Notes: a model not told the origin generated them from the letters alone. Positions 35,395 to 44,312 are shown, numbered from the stretch's first letter. The stretch is 64,000 bases of DNA from Bacillus sp. FJAT-25509 (GCF_001420605.1 NZ_LJIZ01000038.1:186001-250000); one strand, 5' to 3'. Made by a program: numbers and translations.

Positions 35395-36573
35395 ATGCAT
35401 TTACGCCTGACTGACGAACAAAAAATGATTCAAAAAACAATTCGAAAATTTGTTGAAAAAGAATTAATCCCTTTAGAAAATGAAGTACTTAGAAATGAGC
35501 GTGAAGGTAGACCAAGCTTAGATCCGGTAGTTGAAAAGGAACTTCAATTAAAAGCGAAAAAAGCTGGTTTCTGGGGAATTAATACACCTACTGAATATGG
35601 TGGTGCTGATTTAGGCCAAATGATGTTAGCAATTATTTATATGGAAATTTCAAAAACATTCGTTCCTTTTAAATTCGGTGGTTATGCGGATAATATTTTA
35701 TTTTATTGTAACGAGGAACAAAAAAAGAACTACCTTATCCCTACAATAAATGGCGATAAAAAATCATGCTTTGCGATGACGGAGCCTAATGCGGGTTCTG
35801 ATACTCAAAACATTAAAATGACCGCTATTAAGGATGGGAATGAATGGGTATTAAACGGTGAGAAAACATTTATTACAGGTGGAAACGAAGCAGATTTTGT
35901 AATGGTCATTGCAATTACGGATAAAGAAAGACATCAAAAAACTGGTGGAAGAGATGGTGTAACTTGTTTTATAGTAGACCGGGACATGGGTTGGAGATCT
36001 GAATTTATTCATACAATGGGCGAATGGGGACCAGCTGGTTTAGTATTTGAGAATGTCCGTGTGCCTGAAGAAAATATTTTAGGTGAATTAAATGGTGGAT
36101 ATAATTTAGGACTTGAATGGATCGGATTTGCAAGATGGATTGTAGGGGCTACAGCTGTTGGTGCCGCTGAGCGTTTATTACAAATGGCCATTGACTATTC
36201 AAAAGAAAGAGAAACTTTCGGAAAACCAATTGCCGAACGACAAGCTATCCAATGGCAAATAGCGGATTCTGCTGTTGAAATAGAAGCTGCTAAATGGCTT
36301 GTATTAAATGCAGCATATACACTCGATCAAGGAGAAGACAATAGGCATTTAGCTTCAATGGCAAAACTTTATGGTTCGAATATGGGAAATCGAGTTGTTG
36401 ACCGTGTACTTCAAATTCATGGTGGAATCGGTTATACAAAAGAACTTCCAATTGAAAGATGGTACCGTGAAGCAAGATTATGGAGAATTTACGACGGTAC
36501 TGATGAAATTCAACGATTAATCATTTCACGTAATTTACTAAAAGGACATGTCAAATTAGGACAATACGTTTAA
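35395..36573 (+). CDS. Acyl-CoA dehydrogenase (second)
   Basis: 392 aa. CFAMTEPNAGSDTQNIKMTA (about 124-143), GEKTFITGGNEADF, GFARWIVGATAVGAAERLL, QIHGGIGYTKELPIERWYRE and RIYDGTDEIQRLIISRNLL. This is the classical acyl-CoA dehydrogenase layout; the catalytic base position (YEGT in MCAD) reads YDGT, Asp for Glu. It oxidises an acyl-CoA to the 2,3-enoyl-CoA, passing electrons to ETF, which is not encoded here. GGGGG precedes ATG 35395. Confidence 0.88.
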   Translation: MHLRLTDEQKMIQKTIRKFVEKELIPLENEVLRNEREGRPSLDPVVEKELQLKAKKAGFWGINTPTEYGGADLGQMMLAIIYMEISKTFVPFKFGGYADNILFYCNEEQKKNYLIPTINGDKKSCFAMTEPNAGSDTQNIKMTAIKDGNEWVLNGEKTFITGGNEADFVMVIAITDKERHQKTGGRDGVTCFIVDRDMGWRSEFIHTMGEWGPAGLVFENVRVPEENILGELNGGYNLGLEWIGFARWIVGATAVGAAERLLQMAIDYSKERETFGKPIAERQAIQWQIADSAVEIEAAKWLVLNAAYTLDQGEDNRHLASMAKLYGSNMGNRVVDRVLQIHGGIGYTKELPIERWYREARLWRIYDGTDEIQRLIISRNLLKGHVKLGQYV

Positions 36574-36592
36574 AAGATAAGGAGTGAGGAAA

Positions 36593-37351
36593 ATGGGAGG
36601 AAGATTCGAAGGTAGAGTAGCCTTTATTACAGGTGGTAGTAGAGGGATTGGTAAAGGTATTGTAGAATTATTTGCAAAAGAAGGTGCAAAAGTAGCCATT
36701 ATTGATGTAAATGAAGAAGCACTATCACAAACTGCTTCAGAATTTAAGCAGTATGAACTATTCACTAAAGTTGCAAACGTTACAAACTCCAATGAAGTTG
36801 AAACTGCTATGAAAGAAGTAAATGATACATTCGGTTCAATAGATATTGTAGTCAATAATGCAGGTGTTATTCGCGATAATTTATTATTTAAAATGACAGA
36901 CTCAGATTGGGATACTGTTATGGATGTACACTTGAAAGGTTCATTTAATGTTGTACGTGCTGCACAAGTCTATATGGTTAAACAAAAATATGGAAGAATC
37001 ATTAATATTTCTTCAACATCTGCACTTGGTAACCGTGGACAATCAAACTATGCAACTGCAAAGGCTGGTTTACAAGGTCTAACGAAAACACTTGCAATTG
37101 AACTTGGGAAATATGGAATCACATCTAACGCTGTGGCACCAGGATTTATCGAAACTGAAATGACGAAAGAAACGGCAAATCGAATCGGTATTACTTTTGA
37201 ACAACTAGTTGAGGCAAGTTTAAGCCAAATTCCAGCCGGAAGAACAGGCAAACCAGAAGATATTGCAAATGCAGTTGCTTTCTTTGCCGATGAAAAGTCT
37301 TCTTATGTAAATGGTCAAGTTTTATATGTTGCAGGTGGACCTAAAGCTTAA
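36593..37351 (+). CDS. FabG-type SDR (3-oxoacyl reductase / 3-hydroxyacyl-CoA dehydrogenase)
   Basis: 252 aa from ATG 36593, eight bases after GGAG. TGGSRGIGKG cofactor loop, NNAGVIRDN (about 86-94), ISSTSALGNRGQSNYATAKAG (Ser, Tyr, Lys catalytic set) and SSYVNGQVLYVAGG. The NAGV-x-RDN element is typical of FabG/PhaB. Followed at 21 bases by two MaoC-type hydratases, which would act on the same (3R)-hydroxyacyl intermediate. Confidence 0.88.
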   Translation: MGGRFEGRVAFITGGSRGIGKGIVELFAKEGAKVAIIDVNEEALSQTASEFKQYELFTKVANVTNSNEVETAMKEVNDTFGSIDIVVNNAGVIRDNLLFKMTDSDWDTVMDVHLKGSFNVVRAAQVYMVKQKYGRIINISSTSALGNRGQSNYATAKAGLQGLTKTLAIELGKYGITSNAVAPGFIETEMTKETANRIGITFEQLVEASLSQIPAGRTGKPEDIANAVAFFADEKSSYVNGQVLYVAGGPKA

Positions 37352-37371
37352 AAAAATTGAGGTGAATATAA

Positions 37372-37821
37372 ATGTTTAAATCGTTTATCGGTAAACGCTC
37401 TAAATCAGTTGAAAATACAGTAGAACGTGGTGCAGTGAAAAAATTTGCTGAAGCAATTGGGGATTTACATCCAATCTATGTTGACGAAGAATACGGAAAA
37501 CAATCAAGGTATAGACAAAATATTGCTCCGACGACTTTTCCAAGAGTATTTGACTATGGGAAAATAGACAATTTTAACCTACCTAATGTCGGTCTAATTC
37601 ATGGTGAGCAAACATTTGAATATAAAAGACCACTTTTAGTTGGTGAAACCATTAATTGTTATACAGAGATTAATGATTATTATGAAAAACGTGGTGGGCA
37701 TGGGTTTATGGGTTTTCTAGTACTGTCAGATAACGGAGAAGATCAAGCAGGCAATATGATATTTACTACTAAATCAGTTGTTATCATAACTGAAGAGGTT
37801 AGGAAGGTGCTTTCGGTATGA
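37372..37821 (+). CDS. MaoC-like dehydratase N-terminal-type protein (HadA-like subunit)
   Basis: 149 aa hot-dog protein: AVKKFAEAIGDLHPIYVDEE (about 22-41), then TTFPRVFDYGKI and LIHGEQTFEYKRPLLVGETI. This is the FAS1_DH/MaoC_dehydrat_N pattern, which lacks its own catalytic Asp-His pair and forms a heterodimer with a catalytic MaoC subunit, as HadA does with HadB in mycobacteria. Its stop overlaps the start of the next gene by 4 bases, consistent with a complex. Confidence 0.82.
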   Translation: MFKSFIGKRSKSVENTVERGAVKKFAEAIGDLHPIYVDEEYGKQSRYRQNIAPTTFPRVFDYGKIDNFNLPNVGLIHGEQTFEYKRPLLVGETINCYTEINDYYEKRGGHGFMGFLVLSDNGEDQAGNMIFTTKSVVIITEEVRKVLSV

Positions 37822-38222
37822 CGACAGTATTAGATTTGCAAATTGGCGACTCATTAAAACCAGTCGTACTAGAACCAGTATCTCGAATTGATTTAATAAA
37901 ATACGCAGGAGCTTCGGGTGATTTTAATCCTATTCATACAATTGATGAAGAAGCAAAGAAAGCTGGTTTACCTGGAATTATTGCACATGGCATGTGGACA
38001 ATGGGAAATTTAGCGAAGCTTTTTTCAGATTATTTAGAAGTTGGCTTTATTGAAAATTACTCCATAAGATTTAAGAATATGGTATTTTTAAATGATGTAA
38101 TCACATTAAATTCAACACTTGAAAAAGTTGATGAAAACAACCTATATTTTAAAGTAAACGCAAAGAACCAGAACGATGTAACTGTTATTACTGGTAAAAT
38201 TTTATTTAAATTATATGAATGA
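37818..38222 (+). CDS. MaoC-type (R)-enoyl-CoA hydratase (HadB-like catalytic subunit)
   Basis: 134 aa. The hydratase-2 motif is complete: YAGASGDFNPIHTIDEEA with catalytic Asp35 and His40, followed by PGIIAHGMWTMG. Enzymes of this family add water to 2-enoyl-CoA (or remove it from (3R)-hydroxyacyl thioesters). Start ATG overlaps the previous stop (ATGA). With FabG directly upstream it makes an (R)-specific hydration/oxidation module. Last gene of the block; terminator at 38237. Confidence 0.87.
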   Translation: MTTVLDLQIGDSLKPVVLEPVSRIDLIKYAGASGDFNPIHTIDEEAKKAGLPGIIAHGMWTMGNLAKLFSDYLEVGFIENYSIRFKNMVFLNDVITLNSTLEKVDENNLYFKVNAKNQNDVTVITGKILFKLYE

Positions 38223-38236
38223 TACTGCATCAAATT

Positions 38237-38262
38237 GGGACTTCTAAAAGGAGTCCCTTTTG
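38237..38262 (+). terminator. Terminator of the acyl-CoA block
   Basis: GGGACT-TCTAAAAGG-AGTCCC followed by TTTTGT, 15 bases after the MaoC stop. Confidence 0.75.
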
Positions 38263-38363
38263 TATTTTACAATTTCGATTTCATTAATGTTAATTTTACA
38301 ATAAATAGGATTTGGATACAGTGGATTTACACATAATATTAAAAAACGAAATAGGTGAGAAAA

Positions 38364-39290
38364 ATGGATCTTTCATTTGATAAATTATTAGAGCAATTTG
38401 ATTTGAAAAAAAATGAACACCAAAAAAATTTGCATAAGGTTAACAAAAGAATAGATGAAATAGAGTCTCATATGGAAGAAATTAAAAAGCAATTACATAA
38501 TTTTGACCATCAAATTGTTAATATAGAAAAAGATTTAAAAAGTACTCTATCAATGATTAACAGTGAAAATGAATCAAGTTCACACCACAATATAGATCAT
38601 AACGAAGGACATTACGAACAAAATGATCATCAAGATCATCACAAACATCAAGATCATCACAATCAGCATGAGCAGAACGAACATCACAAGCATCACAGAG
38701 GTCACGAACACCATCCTGATCATCCTAATTGGGCTGAAAATCTTATACATAATGTGGAGGAATTTTCAGCAAGTATATTTGAACCTAATCATGAAGGTCA
38801 TAAAGAGCATAAAGAGCATCAAGGACATCAAGAACATCAAGAACATAATCAACAGCATGAGCATGAACAACATAAACAAGAGGTTCAAGAGCATCATGAA
38901 CATCAAGAACATGAACATTTCGAGGAAAAGCAACATAACTCAAGAGTTGCAAATAGGAGAAAGTATAATAATCAAAATATAGAAGATATTAACCAGTACT
39001 CTGCAAGTACGATGGACGAAATTGAATTGAGCGGGATAACATCTGGATTAACGAGTTTTAATCAAAAAAATTATTCAGAATTATCGTCTTCTAATACAAA
39101 TCATAATGAAGAAGAACACCAAAATCACAATCATGCTCACAATCAAGATAATGACTCTAGTCAAAAGAAGACATCCGAACAATTATTAGAAACCGATTTT
39201 TCAGATTTATCAATTGATGATTGGGAGGATTCTACTACGAACTTATCGATGTCAGAATGGTTTGAAGTAGATCCTAATGATAAAAGATAA
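38364..39290 (+). CDS. Histidine-rich coiled-coil protein (possible spore-coat or metal-binding)
   Basis: 308 aa from ATG 38364 (AGGTGA upstream). Residues about 1-70 form a heptad coiled coil (KRIDEIESHMEEIKKQLHNF). About 75-195 is low complexity, made almost only of His, Glu, Gln, Asp, Lys and Asn, with dozens of histidines (for example DHQDHHKHQDHHNQHEQ). The C-terminus is acidic with repeats of DLSIDDW / NLSMSEW. No signal peptide or membrane helix. Family not recognised. His-rich low-complexity proteins occur in Bacillus spore coats and in metal storage. Stands alone with its own terminator; CATAATATTA just upstream loosely resembles a sigma-K -10 element. Confidence 0.7.
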   Translation: MDLSFDKLLEQFDLKKNEHQKNLHKVNKRIDEIESHMEEIKKQLHNFDHQIVNIEKDLKSTLSMINSENESSSHHNIDHNEGHYEQNDHQDHHKHQDHHNQHEQNEHHKHHRGHEHHPDHPNWAENLIHNVEEFSASIFEPNHEGHKEHKEHQGHQEHQEHNQQHEHEQHKQEVQEHHEHQEHEHFEEKQHNSRVANRRKYNNQNIEDINQYSASTMDEIELSGITSGLTSFNQKNYSELSSSNTNHNEEEHQNHNHAHNQDNDSSQKKTSEQLLETDFSDLSIDDWEDSTTNLSMSEWFEVDPNDKR

Positions 39291-39411
39291 AATCGCTTGA
39301 TCTGATTAAATGATTTTGGAGCGAAGTGGTTATCTATTTGATCTATTAGCCAAATCAGTAGTGAGATTCAACAACATAGAGTTAGTTACAAATATATTTG
39401 CAACTGAACAA

Positions 39412-39447
39412 ATGCATTACTTCTAAAAAGTGAAGTAATGCATTTTT
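39412..39447 (+). terminator. Strong terminator after the His-rich gene
   Basis: Perfect 12-bp stem ATGCATTACTTC / GAAGTAATGCAT with T5. The remaining gap to murG (to 39655) shows no gene. Confidence 0.88.
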
Positions 39448-39655
39448 GCTTTATAGAGGAAATACACTCTGATTTGGTGAATTTATCAAGAGTATACTTT
39501 GCCTAATTATGCATTTTTTAGCTATGAAGGTTCATAAAGATATAAAATTGAGAATAAATAGAGAGTTAATATGTGGGGGCGATAAAGATATTCCAGTCCC
39601 AGTATGGGCTTTGTGAAAATTTTTGATTTGAATAAGAAAATAGATTGGAGATAAT

Positions 39656-40720
39656 ATGTCTAAGAAAAAGATTGTATTTACCGGTGGTGGTTCTGCGGGG
39701 CATGTAACACCAAATATCGCCATTATAAATGAGTTGAATAAAAATGATTGGGATATCCATTATATTGGATCTAAAAAAGGAATTGAAAAGGAACTAATAA
39801 ATAAAATTGATATACCTTATTATGGGATCTCAAGCGGAAAATTAAGACGATATATAGATTTTGAAAATATTATTGATATGTTTCGGGTAATAAAAGGCTG
39901 TCTTGACGCTAGAAAAGCATTAAGAAAAATTAATCCGAGTTTAGTTTTTTCAAAGGGAGGCTTTGTTTCTGTACCAGTAATTATTGCTGCTAGCACATTG
40001 AAAATTCCAATATTTATACATGAAAGTGATATGACACCAGGACTTGCAAATAAAATTTCTCAGCGATTTGCTACAAAAATTTTCACGTCTTTTGAAGAAG
40101 CAAAAAATTATTTTCCAAAAAATAAAACAACTGTTATTGGTTCTCCAATTAGAAAGGAACTATTAAATGGTTCAAGACAAAAGGGCTTAGACTATCTTCA
40201 TTTTAAAAGCTATATACCAATATTAACAATTATGGGTGGTAGCTTAGGCGCAAAGAAAATCAATGAAACGGTTAGAGAATCATTACCGGATCTAACGAAA
40301 AAGTATCAGATTGTCCACTTATGTGGTAAAGGAAATGTTGATGAAAGTTTAAAAAATATTGAAGGATATAAGCAATTTGAATATGTTCATGACGAGCTAG
40401 CTGATGTATTGGCCGCATCTCAAATGATTATCACAAGAGGTGGGTCAAATGCAATATTTGAATTTTTAGCGTTACATAAACCGATGTTAATTATCCCACT
40501 TACGAAAAATCAAAGTAGGGGAGACCAAATATTAAATGCAAATTCTTTTAAAGAAAAAGGCTTTGCATTAATGATGGAAGAAGAGGAATTAACGAACAAA
40601 TCACTACAAGAATCAATTGAAGAACTTCAAACTAAAAAAGACATTTTCATTACAAATATGAAATCATCGAATCAAAGTAATGCACTAAATGTACTTCTTG
40701 AGGAAATAAATAGAAATTGA
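39656..40720 (+). CDS. murG: UDP-GlcNAc transferase MurG, orphan copy
   Basis: 354 aa. MurG adds GlcNAc to lipid I, giving lipid II, at the inner face of the membrane. Seen: GGGSAGHVTPNIAI (about 8-21, first G-loop), HESDMTPGLANK (acceptor side), IMGGSLGAKKINE (about 194-206), and the UDP-GlcNAc region TRGGSNAIFEFLALHKP. It lies outside any division cell-wall (dcw) cluster; a second MurG-like copy of this kind is known in several Bacillus. TTGGAGA precedes the ATG. Confidence 0.9.
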   Translation: MSKKKIVFTGGGSAGHVTPNIAIINELNKNDWDIHYIGSKKGIEKELINKIDIPYYGISSGKLRRYIDFENIIDMFRVIKGCLDARKALRKINPSLVFSKGGFVSVPVIIAASTLKIPIFIHESDMTPGLANKISQRFATKIFTSFEEAKNYFPKNKTTVIGSPIRKELLNGSRQKGLDYLHFKSYIPILTIMGGSLGAKKINETVRESLPDLTKKYQIVHLCGKGNVDESLKNIEGYKQFEYVHDELADVLAASQMIITRGGSNAIFEFLALHKPMLIIPLTKNQSRGDQILNANSFKEKGFALMMEEEELTNKSLQESIEELQTKKDIFITNMKSSNQSNALNVLLEEINRN

Positions 40721-40727
40721 TTCTATT

Positions 40728-40764
40728 AAAGCATTCTTCTAAATAAAGGAAGAGATGCTTTTTT
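40728..40764 (+). terminator. Terminator after murG
   Basis: AAAGCATTCTTCT pairs with AAGAGATGCTTTTTT (two mismatches) just after the murG stop. Confidence 0.75.
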
Positions 40765-40818
40765 GTTGAATAACTCTAAAGTGACTAAAAGAAATAGTGT
40801 AAGAAGAAGGTGGAAAAA

Positions 40819-41643
40819 TTGATTACAGAAAAACAATTAAACGAAATCAACATATTACAAGAAACATGCGAGAAATTTGATGAAATAACTTTAAAGTTAA
40901 ACTGGGAAATGTTAAGAAATCGAAGAAATGATGTTAAAGAAGATTTCTTTTACTATGAAGAAAATCAACTAGTAGGATTTTTAGCAACTTACTATTTTGG
41001 AGAAAAAGTTGAAATCTGTGGTATGGTTCATCCAGGTTTTCGCCAAAAAGGTATTTTTTCTAGCTTGTTAAATGAAGCGCTAAATGCAATATCTCCAGTT
41101 ACTACGATTTTATTAAATGCTCCTGAAGCTTCAACATCAGCGAAGGAATTTATTAGAAATCAAAAAAATTGTTCTTATTCTTTTTCAGAATATCAAATGG
41201 CTTGGAAAAACCAAGAAGTAAAAGAATTTACACCAATCGTTAAATTCACGAAAGCAGAGCAATTAGATTTCTCTTTTATTTCAAATTTAGATGTTGTATG
41301 TTTTGGATTTGAAAAAACTGATGCCGAGAAATACAATCAGCGCATCATAGATGAACCAGATCGTGATTTATTTATTATAGAAGTAAATGATGAAAAAATT
41401 GGTAAAATGAGTTTACTACGTGAAAATAATGAAAGTTGGATTTATGGTTTTGCGATACTTCCAGAATACCAAGGTAAGGGATATGGGAAAAATGCATTAC
41501 TCCAAACCATTCAAAAAGAAAATGAGATTGGGAACGAAATTCATCTAGAAGTTGCTCTAGAAAATAGTAACGCGAAGAAATTATATTTAGATTGTGGATT
41601 TAGACAATACAACACTCAAGATTATTATAAAATTAGCCAATAA
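40819..41643 (+). CDS. Tandem GNAT acetyltransferase
   Basis: 274 aa from TTG 40819 (AAGAAGGTGG 5-8 bases upstream); a GTG at 40810 overlaps the ribosome site. Two GNAT domains: N-terminal with GMVHPGFRQKGIFSSLLNEA (about 71-90), C-terminal with ILPEYQGKGYGKNALLQTI (about 213-231) and ALENSNAKKLYLDCGF. Such double-domain GNATs (mycothiol-synthase-like layout) usually have one active half. The second half has the better acetyl-CoA loop. Substrate unknown; single gene. Confidence 0.85.
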   Translation: MITEKQLNEINILQETCEKFDEITLKLNWEMLRNRRNDVKEDFFYYEENQLVGFLATYYFGEKVEICGMVHPGFRQKGIFSSLLNEALNAISPVTTILLNAPEASTSAKEFIRNQKNCSYSFSEYQMAWKNQEVKEFTPIVKFTKAEQLDFSFISNLDVVCFGFEKTDAEKYNQRIIDEPDRDLFIIEVNDEKIGKMSLLRENNESWIYGFAILPEYQGKGYGKNALLQTIQKENEIGNEIHLEVALENSNAKKLYLDCGFRQYNTQDYYKISQ

Positions 41644-41651
41644 TTTATAGT

Positions 41652-41687
41652 AAGAGGTCGTCTGTTTGTTCAGACAGCCTCTTTTTT
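41652..41687 (+). terminator. Terminator after the tandem GNAT
   Basis: AAGAGG-TC-GTCTG-TTTGTT-CAGAC-AG-CCTCTT followed by TTTT; two-part stem with a small internal loop. Confidence 0.85.
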
Positions 41688-41766
41688 AACTTACTATAAT
41701 AATTTTATCATTATGAAAATTTCTATGTTACACTAGAAAAGGATTAAATGGTAAAGGGTGAAAGAT

Positions 41767-42216
41767 TTGGAAAAAATAAGAGGATTTGAAGTAGCAAAAG
41801 GATTTGAAAACTGTGGAGTGAATCTTCCTAAAAGAGCAACTACTCATGCAGCTGGTTATGATATCGAAAGTATTGAAGAGACGATTATTAATCCAAACGA
41901 GATCAAACTTGTTGGTACAGGATTAAAAGCGTATATGCAAAAAGACGAATTTTTAGCATTATTTGTACGCTCGTCTACACCGTTAAAGAAAGGTTTAATG
42001 AAAGGAAATGGGGTAGGGGTTATTGATTCAGACTACTACAGCAATCCTTCAAACGATGGCCATATTATGATGCAATTAATAAATGTATCAAAGGAGCCTG
42101 TTATCATTCAAAAAGGTGAGAGAATTGGACAAGCTGTTTTCCAAAAGTTTTTATTAGCTGATGAAGATTTTGCAGGGGAAGAACGAGTAAGTGGATTTGG
42201 AAGTACAGGCAAATAA
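41767..42216 (+). CDS. dut: dUTP diphosphatase
   Basis: 149 aa from TTG 41767, eight bases after AAAGGG (a GTG at 41758 overlaps the site). Trimeric dUTPase with all five motifs: AGYDI, RSSTPLKKGLM, GVIDSDYYSN, RIGQAVFQKF and GFGSTGK. It hydrolyses dUTP to dUMP and PPi, keeping uracil out of DNA. The form resembles the YncF/YosS enzymes of Bacillus and its phages; no phage genes are nearby. Confidence 0.93.
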   Translation: MEKIRGFEVAKGFENCGVNLPKRATTHAAGYDIESIEETIINPNEIKLVGTGLKAYMQKDEFLALFVRSSTPLKKGLMKGNGVGVIDSDYYSNPSNDGHIMMQLINVSKEPVIIQKGERIGQAVFQKFLLADEDFAGEERVSGFGSTGK

Positions 42217-42226
42217 TATAGAAATA

Positions 42227-42262
42227 AAAAAAGAACTCGATATGCTCGAGTTCTTTTAATTT
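42227..42262. terminator. Bidirectional terminator between dut and dtpT
   Basis: AAAAGAACTCGA-TATGC-TCGAGTTCTTTT perfect 12-bp stem with A and T runs on both sides, between two convergent genes. Confidence 0.9.
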
Positions 42263-42267
42263 TGTAA

Positions 42268-43662
42268 TTAGTCTAACATTCTTGCAAGTTTTGGTGATAA
42301 AGCAAGTAAGATTAAGCCTGCTACGATTGCTGCTCCACCTACCACTAAGAATACTTGTAACATTCCAAGAGTTGTTGTAAATGCAGCTAATTGACCACCA
42401 ACTAAGTTTGCAATGAAACTTGATGATAACCATACACCCATTAATAATGAAGCAAGTTTAGCAGGTGCATAACGAGATACTGCAGATAAACCAACTGGTG
42501 AAAGTACTAATTCAGCAATTGTATGGAAGAAATATGTCATAATCATGAATAACATGTTTGCTTTTACAGTAATATGATTTGGATCAGAACCTGTTTTCAT
42601 AACCGCCATAATCGTAAATGCGAAACCAATACCTAATAGGATAAGACCCATTGCCATTTTCGCAGGAACACTAATGTTTTTACCATTTCTTGCCATTTTA
42701 ATCCAGATCATAGAAAGAACTGGAGCGAAAAGCATAATGAATAATGGGTTAACAGATTGGAACCATGCAGATGGTACATTGAAGCTTCCAACTTTAAGAT
42801 CTAAGAAACGTTCAGTATAAAGCGTTAATGATGAACCAGCTTGTTCAAATCCAGCCCAGAAAAATACTACGAATGCAGCTAAGATAAAGATAACTGTAGT
42901 ACGTTGTTTTTCCTTTTTAGTAAGAGGAACATCCTTAACAGATTTGCTGTTACCCTCTTGTACAACTTTAGCGTTAGGTTTAGTACCTAAATCACCTAAA
43001 TATTTTTGAGCTAATACGTTGAAAATAATTTGACCAATAATCATACCGATCGCAGATGCTAAGAAACCATAACGGTAACCAAATAAATCATCGCCAGCAG
43101 CATTTTTAGACATAAATAAAGTTTGTGCTAAATAACCAGTAACAAGTGGAGCAAAGAATGCACCTAAGTTGATACCCATGTAGAAGATTGTGAATGCACC
43201 ATCACGACGTGGGTCATCTCCTTCATAAAGTTCACCAACAATAGTTGAAATGTTTGGCTTGAAGAAACCATTACCGATAATCATTAAAATTAAACCAAGA
43301 TATAAACCTGTTGAAGAATGAATACCGAATAATGCGATATTACCAGCTGCCATAATAATACCACCAAGAGTTATAGCAGCACGCTTTGCAAGGAAATTAT
43401 CTGTAATCCAACCACCAATGATTGGAGTGAAATATACTAGTCCAGTAAATAATCCATAAAGTTGTAGTGCCCAAGCATCCTTAAATCCAAGTCCACCTTG
43501 AACTACTGAAGTTGTTAAGTAAAGAACTAAAAGTGCACGCATTCCATAATAACTAAAGCGTTCCCAAGCCTCAGTTGCAAAAAGTAAGTAAAGGCCAGGT
43601 GGGTGTTTCGTTTTTTGATTTTGCTCGTTTGATGAAACGTTTTGTTTTGCTGCTACGCTCAT
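42268..43662 (-). CDS. dtpT: Proton-dependent di/tripeptide transporter (POT/PTR2)
   Basis: 464 aa, 12-14 helices. The POT signature EAWERFSYYGMRALLVLYL (about 30-48) includes the ExxER proton-coupling motif, and NLGAFFAPLVTGYL the PTR2 second signature. It imports small peptides with protons across the cell membrane. ATG 43662 follows GAGGGAGGAATTTGC. Single gene with a long upstream region. Confidence 0.93.
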   Translation of the reverse strand: MSVAAKQNVSSNEQNQKTKHPPGLYLLFATEAWERFSYYGMRALLVLYLTTSVVQGGLGFKDAWALQLYGLFTGLVYFTPIIGGWITDNFLAKRAAITLGGIIMAAGNIALFGIHSSTGLYLGLILMIIGNGFFKPNISTIVGELYEGDDPRRDGAFTIFYMGINLGAFFAPLVTGYLAQTLFMSKNAAGDDLFGYRYGFLASAIGMIIGQIIFNVLAQKYLGDLGTKPNAKVVQEGNSKSVKDVPLTKKEKQRTTVIFILAAFVVFFWAGFEQAGSSLTLYTERFLDLKVGSFNVPSAWFQSVNPLFIMLFAPVLSMIWIKMARNGKNISVPAKMAMGLILLGIGFAFTIMAVMKTGSDPNHITVKANMLFMIMTYFFHTIAELVLSPVGLSAVSRYAPAKLASLLMGVWLSSSFIANLVGGQLAAFTTTLGMLQVFLVVGGAAIVAGLILLALSPKLARMLD

Positions 43663-44243
43663 GCAAATTCCTCCCTCATAAGTGCTATTCTGTGTATTTT
43701 TCTGTATGAATATTTATTGTCGTCAATTCATATACTATTCTGTCAATTTATTGTAAAAAATAATTTCTGAATTCAACAAATTTCGACAATTTAAGTTAAA
43801 AAAAATTTCTAACTATTTTCATCAGAACAATGCTACTAAATTTTTATCTAGATCCGCAAAAATAACTTGGGACCAATTTACTATTTTAGTATAACACATA
43901 ATAGCGTATCTCTGTAAAGTTTTTTATATTGTCAGACAAATCTTGCAATACTGATTTTTCTTATTAAACTAGTATTTTTAGATTTTGTCGATTGACCTGT
44001 ATTAGTACAGCCTGAACAAAAAGACCTATATCTAAATAATAATAAATTTTTTAAATATTTCAAGGGTTTTTATTATTTTTTACTTTAATATTATAAAAGT
44101 TTAATTAAACAAAAAAGTGGGAATTGTCAAAATTTGTCGAAATAATAATAGAATGTTTTGTCCTTTTTTAATATTCAATTAATTCGTATGGACGATTTTC
44201 TAAAATTTGGATATACTAAAAGTACTATATATGAAACGGAGTG
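43663..44243. other. A+T-rich intergenic region between dtpT and rsgA
   Basis: No ORF with a ribosome site. The dtpT side has several TGTCAATT/TTGTCG-type short repeats and AATAATTTCTGAATTCAAC, which has only 9 of 15 bases of a CodY box. GTGGGAATTGTCAAAATTTG near 44117 resembles a stretch near 4540. A long control region would suit a regulated peptide transporter. Confidence 0.35.
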
Positions 44244-44249
44244 ATGAAT

Positions 44250-44312
44250 ATGGGAAAGTTAATTAATTTAGTTCAGAAGAAGGTAAATATTAGAGGACAA
44301 AAAATGGAGTAA
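44250..44312 (+). CDS. Possible 20-aa leader peptide upstream of rsgA
   Basis: MGKLINLVQKKVNIRGQKME with GGAG eight bases before ATG 44250 (an ATG two codons earlier is also in frame). It ends 35 bases before the rsgA start. Very basic and short; it may be translated as a leader or be chance. Not a known regulatory leader. Confidence 0.3.
   Translation: MGKLINLVQKKVNIRGQKME

Noticed and set aside
38623-38982. 119-aa ORF in another frame of the His-rich gene
   Set aside because: Its Ile/Asn/Lys-rich low complexity is the shadow of CAT/CAC/CAA repeats in the real frame; no ribosome site.
41767-42216. Prophage remnant around the dUTPase
   Set aside because: YncF/YosS-like dUTPases occur in phages, but flanking genes are chromosomal and each has its own terminator; no phage gene is seen.
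4533-44160. Shared string AAAAAGTGGGAATT near 4535 and 44112
   Set aside because: Fourteen shared bases in A+T-rich intergenic DNA, followed by loosely similar A/T runs. No symmetry shared by both and no common downstream function.
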